DNA from: Rhodobacterales bacterium CG2_30_65_12 | GTDB taxonomy: Bacteria; Pseudomonadota; Alphaproteobacteria; Rhodobacterales; Rhodobacteraceae | Length of the DNA: 7,615 bases | Assembly (NCBI GenBank): GCA_001873585.1 | Contig: MNZL01000173.1 | Location: forward strand, 6,559 to 14,173 | Reading direction: 5' to 3' | In this document: one piece after another, positions 1 through 6,615 of the stretch | Numbering within the stretch: position 1 is the stretch's first letter | Layout of the letters: every line of letters begins with the position of its first letter | The notes under the pieces: generated by a model | The model's input: only the letters and a program-made list of their open reading frames with translations | Database searches by the model: none | What the model was told of the DNA's origin: nothing | Position numbers and translations under genes: made by a program

Positions 1-317
1 GGGCCTCGGAGCAGCCCAACCAGTTGATCTACACGCCTGTTGGCGGGCGCACCCAGATCATCGAAAAGGGCGAGGCCGGGCTTTCGGACGAGGCCGCGCG
101 GCTATCGCGCGTGCCGATCGCGCACCCGGAGGGCTTTCCGCTGGCGGTGGCGAATATCTACTGCGATCTTGCCGCCGCGATCCGGGGCGAGGCCCGGGAC
201 GGGCTGCCCAGGGCTGCTGACGGGGTGCGCTCGATGGCGGCCGTGCATACCGCCGTGGCCTCGGCCCGGGCCGGCGGTGTCTGGATGGACGCGCGCCCGC
301 CGATGTTGCGCGACTGA
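1..317 (+). CDS. Gfo/Idh/MocA-family oxidoreductase, C-terminal fragment (5' end outside window)
   Basis: This is the last roughly 104 codons of a gene that starts left of the window; the open frame runs from base 3 to a TGA at 315-317. The visible protein carries the typical end of a Gfo/Idh/MocA NAD(P)-dependent oxidoreductase: a HPEGF motif followed by a helix of the form LAVANIYCDLAAAI, then a DGVRSM segment, and an end rich in A/S with a GGVW motif. Family members oxidise or reduce sugars, inositols and their derivatives in the cytoplasm. The Rossmann domain and the catalytic Lys/His are not in the window, so neither substrate nor cofactor can be stated. It points toward the LacI gene and is separated from it by 58 bases with a hairpin, so it probably ends a different operon. 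Family assignment is by motif recognition only. Confidence 0.8.
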   Translation, partial: ASEQPNQLIYTPVGGRTQIIEKGEAGLSDEAARLSRVPIAHPEGFPLAVANIYCDLAAAIRGEARDGLPRAADGVRSMAAVHTAVASARAGGVWMDARPPMLRD

Positions 318-339
318 GCGTTGCCTTTGCGCAAACGAT

Positions 340-370
340 GCCCGGTGGCGGATGAGCCGCCATGCCGGGC
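340..370. terminator. Strong hairpin between convergent genes, probable bidirectional terminator
   Basis: GCCCGG at 340-345 pairs with CCGGGC at 365-370. Inside it, TGGCGG at 346-351 pairs with CCGCCA at 357-362 around the loop ATGAG, leaving a two-base bulge (363-364). It lies between the stop of the oxidoreductase (317) and the stop of the LacI gene (376), where a shared terminator is expected. There is no long T-tract on either side: for leftward transcription the hairpin is followed only by a short CGTTT, so termination strength is uncertain. Confidence 0.6.
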
Positions 371-375
371 ACGGC

Positions 376-1383
376 CTACGCCGGTTTGGGCAAGGGCCGG
401 AGCGTTCCACGTTCGACCAGCGAACAGGCAAAGATCCGCGATTCCGGCATGCGCTCCGGGTCTTCGATCTGCGCCATCACCAACTCGATCGAGCTGTTGA
501 TGATCTCTCGCACCGGTTGGCGAATGGTGGTGAGGTTGAAGCTCTCCCAGCTCGCCATTTCCATGTCGTTCAGCCCGATGATGCCCACATCGCCCGGCAC
601 CGACAGGCCGGCGTCGGCAAGCGCGCTGAGGGCACCTGTAGACAGCACATCGTCGCCGCCGAAATAGGCTTCCGCCCGGTCGTGCTGCAAAAGCCGCTGC
701 ATTTCCTGCCGCCCGGCCTGGTAGGTGTAGGCCGTGGCGAATGTGTGGCTCACCCGGATCTCCGGGTGTTTGCCGAGTTCTTCGAGAAATCCGGTGAGGC
801 GGTCCTGGGTCGAGGTCGCCAGCTCTGGCCCGCCGAGAAAGGCAAGATGGCGGTAGCCACGGGCATGGAGCGTGCGCGCGGCGATGCGACCACATTCGAT
901 GTTGTCGATCCCGACGATATTCACATGCGGCGCGCTGACGCTTCGGCCGAACGAATGCACCGCCGGAATGCCCGCGTCACCGAAGGCGCGGGTGAAGCCG
1001 GGCGGCAGCGTGGAGGAGGCGACGATGACCCCGTCGACCGAGTATTGCCGCAGCATCCGCACCGAGTTTTCGGGATCGGTTTCATTGCTGAGATTGACGA
1101 GGAGGGGGCGCAATCCCCGATCCTGCAGGGCGTGGGTGAACAGATCAAAGACTTCGAGATAGAACGGGTTGTGGAAGTTGTTGGAAATCAGCCCGATCAG
1201 CTTGGTTCGGCCCGTGGTCAGGGAACTCGCAAGCGCGTTGGGCTGGTAGCCCAGTTCTTTCGCCGCCTTCTCGACCTTGCGCCGCATCTTCGCGGAAACC
1301 GAGGCACCTTTGGTGAAGGCGCGCGACACTGCCGAGCGTGATACCCCGGCGCGTTCGGCGACGTCTTTCAGGGAAACGGCCAT
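376..1383 (-). CDS. LacI-family transcriptional regulator, probable repressor of the adjacent sugar ABC transporter
   Basis: The 335-residue protein has the full LacI-family layout. An N-terminal helix-turn-helix (about residues 4-25, with LKDVAERAGVSRSAVSRA) is followed by a hinge helix around residues 49-58 (PNALASSLTTGR), which normally inserts a leucine at a central CpG of the operator. A periplasmic-binding-protein-like effector domain spans about residue 60 to the end (motifs IGLISNNFHNPFY, GVIVASS, YFGGDDVL, VGIIGLNDMEMASW). The length is normal for the family. The ATG at 1383-1381 is preceded by GAAGGA (1391-1396 on the complementary strand), and it begins the HTH at the usual place. 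The gene is divergent from the importer operon, and the palindrome at 1459-1472 lies between them. By family knowledge such proteins repress transport genes until a sugar ligand binds; that this one does so here is inference. The effector is unknown. Confidence 0.93.
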   Translation of the reverse strand: MAVSLKDVAERAGVSRSAVSRAFTKGASVSAKMRRKVEKAAKELGYQPNALASSLTTGRTKLIGLISNNFHNPFYLEVFDLFTHALQDRGLRPLLVNLSNETDPENSVRMLRQYSVDGVIVASSTLPPGFTRAFGDAGIPAVHSFGRSVSAPHVNIVGIDNIECGRIAARTLHARGYRHLAFLGGPELATSTQDRLTGFLEELGKHPEIRVSHTFATAYTYQAGRQEMQRLLQHDRAEAYFGGDDVLSTGALSALADAGLSVPGDVGIIGLNDMEMASWESFNLTTIRQPVREIINSSIELVMAQIEDPERMPESRIFACSLVERGTLRPLPKPA

Positions 1384-1458
1384 GTCTCAATCCTTCGATC
1401 TGGAAACCCTTTTACCCCGGGCAGGTCGGAAAGACATCCTGCAATTTTGGAGAAAAAA

Positions 1459-1472
1459 TGCAACCGGTTGCA
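1459..1472. promoter_or_regulatory. Perfect palindromic LacI-type operator TGCAACCGGTTGCA
   Basis: The 14-bp sequence equals its own reverse complement and has the central CpG typical of LacI-family operators. It lies in the divergent region between the LacI gene (ATG at 1383) and the binding-protein gene (ATG at 1562), about 90 bases upstream of the latter, in an A/T-rich stretch that stands out from its GC-rich surroundings. A weak + strand promoter could overlap it: TTGCAA (1468-1473) as -35, then 18 bases, then TAGTTT (1492-1497) as -10. I regard those boxes as tentative. Binding by the neighbouring repressor is inferred from position and symmetry. Confidence 0.75.
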
Positions 1473-1550
1473 AAAATTATGCCGATGTGGTTAGTTTTGA
1501 GTCGGAGAGGTGGTTCCAAGCCGCTCTCGCACCGATCAACGGTGAACTCA

Positions 1551-1556
1551 GGGAGG
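1551..1556 (+). promoter_or_regulatory. Strong ribosome binding site that fixes the binding-protein start
   Basis: GGGAGG lies five bases before the ATG at 1562. The open frame extends upstream to 1277, but the upstream part overlaps the LacI gene and its operator. The Shine-Dalgarno sequence plus the signal peptide immediately after 1562 decide for this start. Confidence 0.8.
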
Positions 1557-1561
1557 AAAAC

Positions 1562-2512
1562 ATGACGTCACTCGTGAAGAAATTTTTCTTGGCAACCGCG
1601 CTCGCCGCGGTCCCGTTCGCAGTCGCAACATCGGCCTCGGCAGACGGCGAGCGCTATGTTCTCGTCAGCCATGCGCCTGACAGCGACAGCTGGTGGAACA
1701 CGATCAAGAACGCGCTGGCACTGGCCGGCGAACAGATGGACGTGACGGTGGAATACCGCAACCCGCCAACCGGCGACCTCGCCGACATGGCGCGGATCAT
1801 CGACCAGGCTGCGGCCTCGAACCCCGACGGCATCATCACCACGCTCAGCGATCCCGACGTGCTTTCCGGCTCGATCCGGGCTGCGGTCGATGCCGGCATT
1901 GACGTGATCATCATGAATTCGGGCACGCCGGAGCAAGCGCGCGAAGTGGGCGCGCTGATGTATGTCGGTCAGCCGGAATACGACGCCGGTTTTGCCGCCG
2001 GGCTGCGCGCCAAGGGCGATGGCATCGGCAGCTTCCTGTGCGTGAACCACTACATCTCTTCGCCGTCGTCGACCGAGCGCTGCCAGGGCTTTGCCGATGG
2101 CCTTGGAATCGAGCTGGGCAACCAGATGATCGATTCCGGACAGGATCCGTCGGAAATCAAGAACCGTGTGCTCGCCTACCTCAACACCAACCCCGAGACC
2201 GACGCGATCCTGACCCTCGGCCCGACCTCGGCCGATCCGACCCTGCTCGCGCTCGAAGAAAACGGCATGGCCGGCGACATCTACTTTGGCACCTTCGATC
2301 TCGGTGACGACATCGTGAAAGGCATCAAGGACGGCGTGATCAACTGGGGGATTGATCAGCAGCCCTTCCTCCAGGCCTACCTTCCGGTTGTGGTTATGAC
2401 CAACTACCACCGCTACGGTGTGCTTCCCGGAAACAACATCAACTCCGGGCCGGGCTTTGTGACCGCCGATGGCCTTGAGAAGGTCGAGCAATTCGCGGGC
2501 GAGTATCGCTGA
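1562..2512 (+). CDS. Sugar ABC transporter periplasmic substrate-binding protein (CUT2 / ribose-binding-like)
   Basis: This 316-residue protein captures the substrate in the periplasm and delivers it to the membrane permease. The N-terminus is a classic Sec signal peptide: positive residues (VKKFF), a hydrophobic core (about residues 8-22) and an A-x-A cleavage site (SASA, cut after about Ala27). The mature part resembles Peripla_BP_4 sugar-binding proteins, with VSHAPDSDSWWNTIKN near the start, NPPTGDLADMARIIDQAAA, DGIITTLSDPDVL, and a YVGQPEYDAGFAAG hinge region. Cys160 and Cys174 flank a loop and could form a disulfide bond. The gene opens the importer operon and is followed by a terminator-like hairpin before the permease, which would allow an excess of binding protein. 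The substrate is probably a monosaccharide, polyol or similar compound and cannot be fixed from sequence. The start was chosen by the GGGAGG site and the signal peptide. Confidence 0.92.
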   Translation: MTSLVKKFFLATALAAVPFAVATSASADGERYVLVSHAPDSDSWWNTIKNALALAGEQMDVTVEYRNPPTGDLADMARIIDQAAASNPDGIITTLSDPDVLSGSIRAAVDAGIDVIIMNSGTPEQAREVGALMYVGQPEYDAGFAAGLRAKGDGIGSFLCVNHYISSPSSTERCQGFADGLGIELGNQMIDSGQDPSEIKNRVLAYLNTNPETDAILTLGPTSADPTLLALEENGMAGDIYFGTFDLGDDIVKGIKDGVINWGIDQQPFLQAYLPVVVMTNYHRYGVLPGNNINSGPGFVTADGLEKVEQFAGEYR

Positions 2513-2524
2513 ATCGGCTCCGAC

Positions 2525-2550
2525 GGGCGGCGGGCAACCGCCGCCCTTTT
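2525..2550 (+). terminator. Terminator-like hairpin with GCAA tetraloop between binding protein and permease
   Basis: GGGCGGCGG at 2525-2533 pairs perfectly with CCGCCGCCC at 2538-2546 around a GCAA loop of the GNRA type, and is followed by TTTT (2547-2550). It starts 12 bases after the binding-protein stop and lies 35 bases before the permease ATG. In importer operons such an element usually ends part of the transcripts or shields the upstream mRNA from 3' exonucleases, giving more binding protein than permease. The short T-run suggests partial rather than full termination. Confidence 0.75.
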
Positions 2551-2585
2551 CCTGACTGACGACAGGTTCCTGAAGAGGTATCACA

Positions 2586-3707
2586 ATGCCCGACGCGACA
2601 GCTGCCGCCAGCGGTGACGAGCGCATCAAGAAGCGGTCCCGTTTCCGCGAAGCCCTGATCCGCCCGGAGCTGGGCGGGATCGCCGGCACCATCGTGGTTT
2701 TTGCGCTTTTCCTGCTGTTTGCCCATGACAGCGGCATGTTCAGCAGCCAGGGCGTTATGAACTGGAGCCAGGTTTCGGCCCAGTTCATGATCATCGCCGT
2801 CGGCGCCTGCCTGTTGATGATCGCCGGCGAGTTCGATCTTTCGGTCGGCTCGATGATCGGCTTTGCGGGGATGATGATAGCGATCTTCGGCGTCACCCTC
2901 GGCTGGCCGATGTGGCTGGCGATCCTGACCACCTTGGCCATGACGCTTGCCATCGGCGCGCTCAACGGGCTGATCGTCGTGCGCACCGGGCTTCCGAGCT
3001 TCATCGTGACGCTGGCCCTGCTCTTCATCCTGCGGGGGTTCACCATTTTCCTGCCGCAGTTGATCGAGCGCAAGACCATCATCGGTGGGATCAAGGAAGC
3101 CGCCGAGGGCGATTGGCTGGCGCCGCTTTTTGGTGGCAAAATCCTGACCGGCTTGTTTCAGTGGATGGGTGAGATTGGACTCATCTCCACCTTCGAGCGC
3201 GGCACCCGGGCGGGCCAGCCCGTGGTCGACGGCATCCCGATGCTGATCGTCTGGGCGCTTGGGCTCGTGATCTTCGGCCAGGTGCTGCTGACAAAAACCC
3301 GGTTCGGAAACTGGATTTTCGCCGCTGGCGGCGATGCCCAGGCGGCGCGCTACACCGGCGTGCCGGTCAGCCGGGTGAAAATCCTGATGTTTATCTTCAC
3401 TGCGTTCTGCGCCACCGTGTTTGCCACCTGCCAGGTCATGGAGTTTGGCTCGGCCGGTGCTGACCGCGGCTTGCTGAAGGAATTTGAGGCGATCATTGCC
3501 GTGGTGATCGGCGGCGCGCTTCTCACCGGAGGCTACGGCTCGGTGATCGGTGCCGCGCTGGGCGCGCTGATCTTCGGCGTTGTCCAGCAGGGTTTGTTCT
3601 TTGCCGGGGTGGAAAGCTCGCTGTTTCGCGTCTTCCTCGGGGTAATCCTGCTCTTTGCGGTGATCCTCAACACCTACATCCGCCGCATGATCACGGGGGA
3701 GAGGTAA
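2586..3707 (+). CDS. Sugar ABC transporter permease (BPD_transp_2 family)
   Basis: This 373-residue inner-membrane protein forms the channel of the importer. After a charged cytoplasmic N-terminus (about 30 residues) there are many hydrophobic segments, around residues 31-46, 65-80, 90-105, 108-131, 138-156, 217-235, 265-283, 300-315, 318-340 and 346-364. The family signature GEFDLSVGSMIGF is at 81-93. The cytoplasmic-loop-like region EFEAIIAVVIGGALLTGGYGS is at 299-319, the usual place for ATPase contact in ribose/fructose-type permeases. A polar segment of about 55 residues (160-215) makes a long loop in the middle. The ATG at 2586 is preceded by GAAGAGG (2572-2578). The ATPase gene starts one base after the stop, so the two are probably translationally coupled. 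Assignment to the CUT2-type permease family is secure; the substrate is not. Confidence 0.92.
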   Translation: MPDATAAASGDERIKKRSRFREALIRPELGGIAGTIVVFALFLLFAHDSGMFSSQGVMNWSQVSAQFMIIAVGACLLMIAGEFDLSVGSMIGFAGMMIAIFGVTLGWPMWLAILTTLAMTLAIGALNGLIVVRTGLPSFIVTLALLFILRGFTIFLPQLIERKTIIGGIKEAAEGDWLAPLFGGKILTGLFQWMGEIGLISTFERGTRAGQPVVDGIPMLIVWALGLVIFGQVLLTKTRFGNWIFAAGGDAQAARYTGVPVSRVKILMFIFTAFCATVFATCQVMEFGSAGADRGLLKEFEAIIAVVIGGALLTGGYGSVIGAALGALIFGVVQQGLFFAGVESSLFRVFLGVILLFAVILNTYIRRMITGER

Positions 3708-3708
3708 C

Positions 3709-4494
3709 ATGGCCAACAAGAAACCCATCGTCGAAATGAAAAACATCGAGAAGCATTTCGGCTCGGTGATCGCACTCGCGGGCGTATCGCTCGACGTCTA
3801 CCCCGGCGAATGCCACTGCCTGCTCGGCGACAACGGCGCGGGCAAATCAACCTTCATCAAGGCGCTGGCCGGTGTGCACACGCCAACGAGGGGGGAGATT
3901 TACTTCGACGGTAAACCGATGCACTTCGACAACCCGCGCGATCCTATCATCGCCGGCATTGCCACCGTTTACCAGGATCTGGCGATGATCCCGCTGATGT
4001 CGGTCGCGCGCAATTTTTTCATGGGCAACGAGCCGGTCCGGCGGGTGGGGCCATTCCAGTTTTTCGACCACGACCGCGCCAACCGCGTGACCATGGAGGA
4101 AATGCGCAAGCTTGGCATCAATCTGCGCGGCCCCGACCAGGCGGTCGGCACGCTCTCGGGTGGTGAACGCCAGACTGTCGCCATCGCCCGCGCAGTCTAT
4201 TTTGGCGCCAAAGTGCTGATCCTTGACGAACCGACTTCGGCGCTCGGTGTGCGGCAAACTTCCAACGTGCTCGCCACGGTCGACAAGGTGCGCAAGCAGG
4301 GGGTCGCGGTGGTGCTGATCACCCACAGCGTTCGCCACGCGCTGGCGGTGGGAGATCGTTTCACCGTGCTCAATCGCGGCAAGACGCTTGGAACAGCCCT
4401 GCGCGGTGAAATCACGCCTGAAGAGTTGCAAGACATGATGGCTGGCGGCCAAAGCCTCGCTGCGCTGGAAGAGAGCCTGGGCGGGACGATCTGA
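3709..4494 (+). CDS. Sugar ABC transporter ATP-binding protein, single nucleotide-binding domain
   Basis: This 261-residue cytoplasmic ATPase energises the importer. All ABC motifs are present: Walker A GDNGAGKST (residues 40-48), Q-loop glutamine 89 (VYQDL), signature LSGGERQ (149-155), Walker B with catalytic glutamate VLILDEPTSALG (169-180; Glu174), and the H-loop His206 (LITHSV). Many ribose-type importers use an ATPase of about 500 residues with two fused domains; this one has a single domain, as in FrcA-like systems, and would act as a homodimer. The D-loop reads SALG rather than the common SALD. A strong ribosome binding site (GGGGGAGAGG, 3695-3704) lies inside the last codons of the permease, one base separates the genes, and the operon ends here. 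Confidence 0.94.
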   Translation: MANKKPIVEMKNIEKHFGSVIALAGVSLDVYPGECHCLLGDNGAGKSTFIKALAGVHTPTRGEIYFDGKPMHFDNPRDPIIAGIATVYQDLAMIPLMSVARNFFMGNEPVRRVGPFQFFDHDRANRVTMEEMRKLGINLRGPDQAVGTLSGGERQTVAIARAVYFGAKVLILDEPTSALGVRQTSNVLATVDKVRKQGVAVVLITHSVRHALAVGDRFTVLNRGKTLGTALRGEITPEELQDMMAGGQSLAALEESLGGTI

Positions 4495-4502
4495 ACCGGT
4501 TC
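4493..4502. repeat. Palindrome GAACCGGTTC overlapping the ATPase stop codon
   Basis: This perfect 10-bp palindrome begins inside the TGA stop (4492-4494). Its inner eight bases, AACCGGTT, are the same as the core of the operator at 1459-1472, but the outer bases differ. It could be a weak auxiliary repressor site or a chance match. Confidence 0.3.
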
Positions 4503-4565
4503 TTGTGAAAACGTCCGAGGCTGCCGGGTGGAGCCTGGGGGCAATGTTACGGCTACATACCCGCA

Positions 4566-4603
4566 CCCGGCACCCCCCCCGCATGACATGAGGGCGTGCC
4601 GGG
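4566..4603. terminator. Hairpin between convergent operons, probable terminator region
   Basis: CCCGGCAC at 4566-4573 pairs with GTGCCGGG at 4596-4603. Part of the following C-run (4574-4580) can pair with GGG at 4592-4594 inside, leaving a loop of about 11 bases. It sits in the 123-base gap between the ATPase stop (4494) and the stop of the reductase gene (4618), where both operons must end. There is no T-tract, so a Rho-independent role is unproven. The run of eight C (4573-4580) is prone to sequencing error. A weaker inverted repeat AGGCT/AGCCT lies at 4518-4536. Confidence 0.45.
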
Positions 4604-4617
4604 CTGGCGACGCGTGG

Positions 4618-5505
4618 TCAGAGCCCGTTGGCGCGGGCGATGTAGTCGGTCAGGTGAGGCACATAATCTTGCGGCCCGTCGCCCCCGGTATTCATCGCCA
4701 GCGCAAAGGAGTTTTTCACCGCGCTGCTCAGGGCTGTGACGAAGCGGGCGTCATTCGACATCGCTTCGAGGTATTTGAGATCCTTGTAGGCATTGGCGAG
4801 GGTGAACTTGTGCGCCTCGCGGTTGCCTTCAAGCGCGTAGCCCATGAAGGTTTGATAGAAGCCGCAATCCATCCGGCTGCCGCGGATCACGCTATCGAAG
4901 GTTTCGACCGAGATGCCAACCTTGCGCGACAGCGCGAGCGCTTCGGCATAGAGCGCGCCATAGCCGAGCGACAGGAAGTTGTTGAGAAGCTTCATCCGGT
5001 GGCCGTCGCCAGTCTTGCCAAGGTGCACGATCTTGGCGGTGCAGGCCGAGAGCACAGGCTCGATCCGCGAGAAATCCTCGGGGCTCGCGCCCACCATCGC
5101 CTGCAAGGTGCCTGCCTCGGCGTTGGCCGGGGTGCCGCCCAGCGGCGCATCGGCATAGCCCACCCCTAGCGGTGCGAGCTCGGCCGCGAGCCGCTCGGTG
5201 GACTCCGGGTTGGCGGTGGAACAATCGACGATGATCGTGCCGGCCTTCAGCCCCGGCTTCAGCGCCGCCACCGCTGCCTCGATCAGGTCTGAATTGGTGA
5301 GGCAGATGAAGATGATACTGGATGATGACGCCAGATCAGCAAGCGAGTTTGCCTCGGTCGCCCCTCGCGCCACCAGATCCTCGACCGGGGCGCGGTTACG
5401 GTGCACCACCGTGGTGAGGGCGAAGCCTTTCTCGACGATGTTCTTCGCCATGCCGTGGCCCATCATGCCAACGCCGACGAAGCCGACCTTTTCTGTCGTG
5501 CTCAT
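4618..5505 (-). CDS. NAD(P)-dependent beta-hydroxyacid dehydrogenase (3-hydroxyisobutyrate dehydrogenase / tartronate semialdehyde reductase family)
   Basis: This 295-residue cytoplasmic enzyme should interconvert a beta-hydroxy acid and its semialdehyde using NAD(P). The N-terminal Rossmann motif is GVGMMG (residues 11-16). The substrate-binding signature DCSTANPEST begins at Asp94. A glycine-rich segment GGTPANAEAGTL (123-134) corresponds to the family's third conserved block. The catalytic block GKTGDGHRMKLLNN has the expected Lys172 with Asn175 and Asn176. Length and domain order are normal for the family. The ATG at 5505 follows AAAGGAA (complement of 5512-5518). It is the last gene of the three-gene enzyme operon, 27 bases after the aldo/keto reductase. 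The residue after the Rossmann beta-2 strand is His35 followed by Arg36 (VVHRN), which may favour NADP, but this is a guess. The natural substrate is unknown. Confidence 0.9.
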   Translation of the reverse strand: MSTTEKVGFVGVGMMGHGMAKNIVEKGFALTTVVHRNRAPVEDLVARGATEANSLADLASSSSIIFICLTNSDLIEAAVAALKPGLKAGTIIVDCSTANPESTERLAAELAPLGVGYADAPLGGTPANAEAGTLQAMVGASPEDFSRIEPVLSACTAKIVHLGKTGDGHRMKLLNNFLSLGYGALYAEALALSRKVGISVETFDSVIRGSRMDCGFYQTFMGYALEGNREAHKFTLANAYKDLKYLEAMSNDARFVTALSSAVKNSFALAMNTGGDGPQDYVPHLTDYIARANGL

Positions 5506-5532
5506 GTTGTGTTCCTTTTCTGTCCCGTGCGC

Positions 5533-6588
5533 CTATTCCAGCGCGAAATCCTTGTGCAACGCAAGGTCGCCGGGGCCAAACCGGTCGCGGGCGAAGTTGC
5601 GCTGATGCCAGTAGGGGTAGATGAGGGGGATCTCGCTCACCGCGTTGAGCTTTTTGCGCTCGTCGTCGGTGAGACGGAGCGAAACGGCGGCGATGTTGTC
5701 GCGGAACTGCGCCTCGTTGCGCCCGCCGACCACCAGCGAGCTTATCGCCGGGCGTTCGAGCAGCCAGGCCAGCGCGATCTGGGCGGCGGAGACCCCACGC
5801 GCGTCGCCGATTTCCACCAGCGCATCGACGATGGTCCAGAGCTTCTCCTCGTCGCGGATCGGCGGTTCGCTCCAGCCGGCAAACTGGCGGCTTCCCTCGG
5901 GGGTTGGCTGCCCGCGCCGGTGCTTGCCGGAGAGCAGGCCCGCTGCGAGCGGGCTCCACACCAGCACGCCCAGGCCCTGATCCACCGAGATCGGCAAAAG
6001 CTCATACTCGGCCTCGCGCGCCTCAAGCGTGTAGTGGATCTGCTGGGTGACAAAGCGCGGGCGGCGATCGCGGTCGGCCACGGCGAGCGCCTTCATCACA
6101 TGCCAGCCGGAGTAGTTGGAGCAGCCGGTGTAGCGCACCTTGCCCTGGGTCACGAGGGTGTCAAGCGCGGCCATCATTTCCTCTACCGGCGTGATGCCGT
6201 CCCATTCGTGCATGTAGTAGATGTCGATATGGTCGGTGCGCAGGCGCTTGAGGCTTTTTTCGCATTCGCGGATCAGGTGGTAGCGCGACACGCCCTCGTC
6301 GTTGGGCCCGTCACCGATCCTCATCCGCGCCTTGGACGAGATCAGCACCTGCTCGCGCCGCCCTTCAAGAACCTCGCCAAGAATCTCCTCGGAGCGGCCG
6401 AGCGAATACATGTTGGAGGTGTCGAACAGGTTGATTCCTTCGTCGATGCAGAGATCGACGAGCCGGCGGGCCTCGGCCACGCCTTGATTGCCGACCATGG
6501 CGAAATCGCCCTGACCGCCGAAGCTGAAGGTGCCCATGGTGAGCACCGAGACCCGTAGGCCCGAATTGCCGAGATACCTGTATTCCAT
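5533..6588 (-). CDS. Aldo/keto reductase
   Basis: This 351-residue NADPH-dependent aldo/keto reductase is expected to reduce an aldehyde or ketone group of a carbohydrate, or to oxidise the matching alcohol. The family's catalytic tetrad is visible: Asp56 (NLFDTSNMY), Tyr61, Lys86 (LISSKAR) and His127 (YYMHEWD). The N-terminal strand YRYLGNSGLRVSVLTMGTF and the C-terminal cofactor region with SSLVVGGRNEAQFRDN (about residues 278-293) are also typical. The tail after about residue 310 is longer than a minimal AKR and ends in an aromatic-rich stretch (IYPYWHQRNF). The ATG at 6588 has a strong AGGAAGGA ribosome binding site (complement of 6593-6600). It is the middle gene of the operon, 27 bases from each neighbour. 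It belongs to the YghZ/AKR group by look; substrate not determinable. Confidence 0.93.
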   Translation of the reverse strand: MEYRYLGNSGLRVSVLTMGTFSFGGQGDFAMVGNQGVAEARRLVDLCIDEGINLFDTSNMYSLGRSEEILGEVLEGRREQVLISSKARMRIGDGPNDEGVSRYHLIRECEKSLKRLRTDHIDIYYMHEWDGITPVEEMMAALDTLVTQGKVRYTGCSNYSGWHVMKALAVADRDRRPRFVTQQIHYTLEAREAEYELLPISVDQGLGVLVWSPLAAGLLSGKHRRGQPTPEGSRQFAGWSEPPIRDEEKLWTIVDALVEIGDARGVSAAQIALAWLLERPAISSLVVGGRNEAQFRDNIAAVSLRLTDDERKKLNAVSEIPLIYPYWHQRNFARDRFGPGDLALHKDFALE

Positions 6589-6615
6589 GTTGTCCTTCCT
6601 GTTGCTGGCGCCGCC

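Noticed and set aside
508..523. Operator-like CACCGGTTGG inside the LacI gene
   Set aside because: Symmetry is imperfect and the bases are explained by the coding sequence.
40..1341. Long + strand open frame (433 codons) across the oxidoreductase end and LacI gene
   Set aside because: It runs antisense to the clear LacI gene, its protein is rich in Arg/His/Pro with no domain, and long shadow frames are expected at this GC content.
1384..1458. Leftward promoter for the LacI gene
   Set aside because: Several TTG-type hexamers exist on the - strand, but none has an acceptable -10 at 16-18 bases, so no box could be supported.
1277..1561. Upstream extension of the binding-protein frame
   Set aside because: It would overlap the LacI gene and place the signal peptide about 95 residues into the protein; the strong ribosome binding site before 1562 sets the start.
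1568..3139. Long - strand open frame (523 codons) opposite the binding protein and permease
   Set aside because: It is antisense to two well-supported genes with signal peptide and membrane motifs, has no recognisable domain and no ribosome binding site of note.
2439..3746. - strand open frame (435 codons) opposite the permease
   Set aside because: Extremely polar, low-complexity-like protein that is a shadow of the hydrophobic permease frame.
5401..6558. + strand open frame (385 codons) opposite the aldo/keto reductase
   Set aside because: The antisense strand carries a complete aldo/keto reductase with all four catalytic residues; the + frame has no domain.
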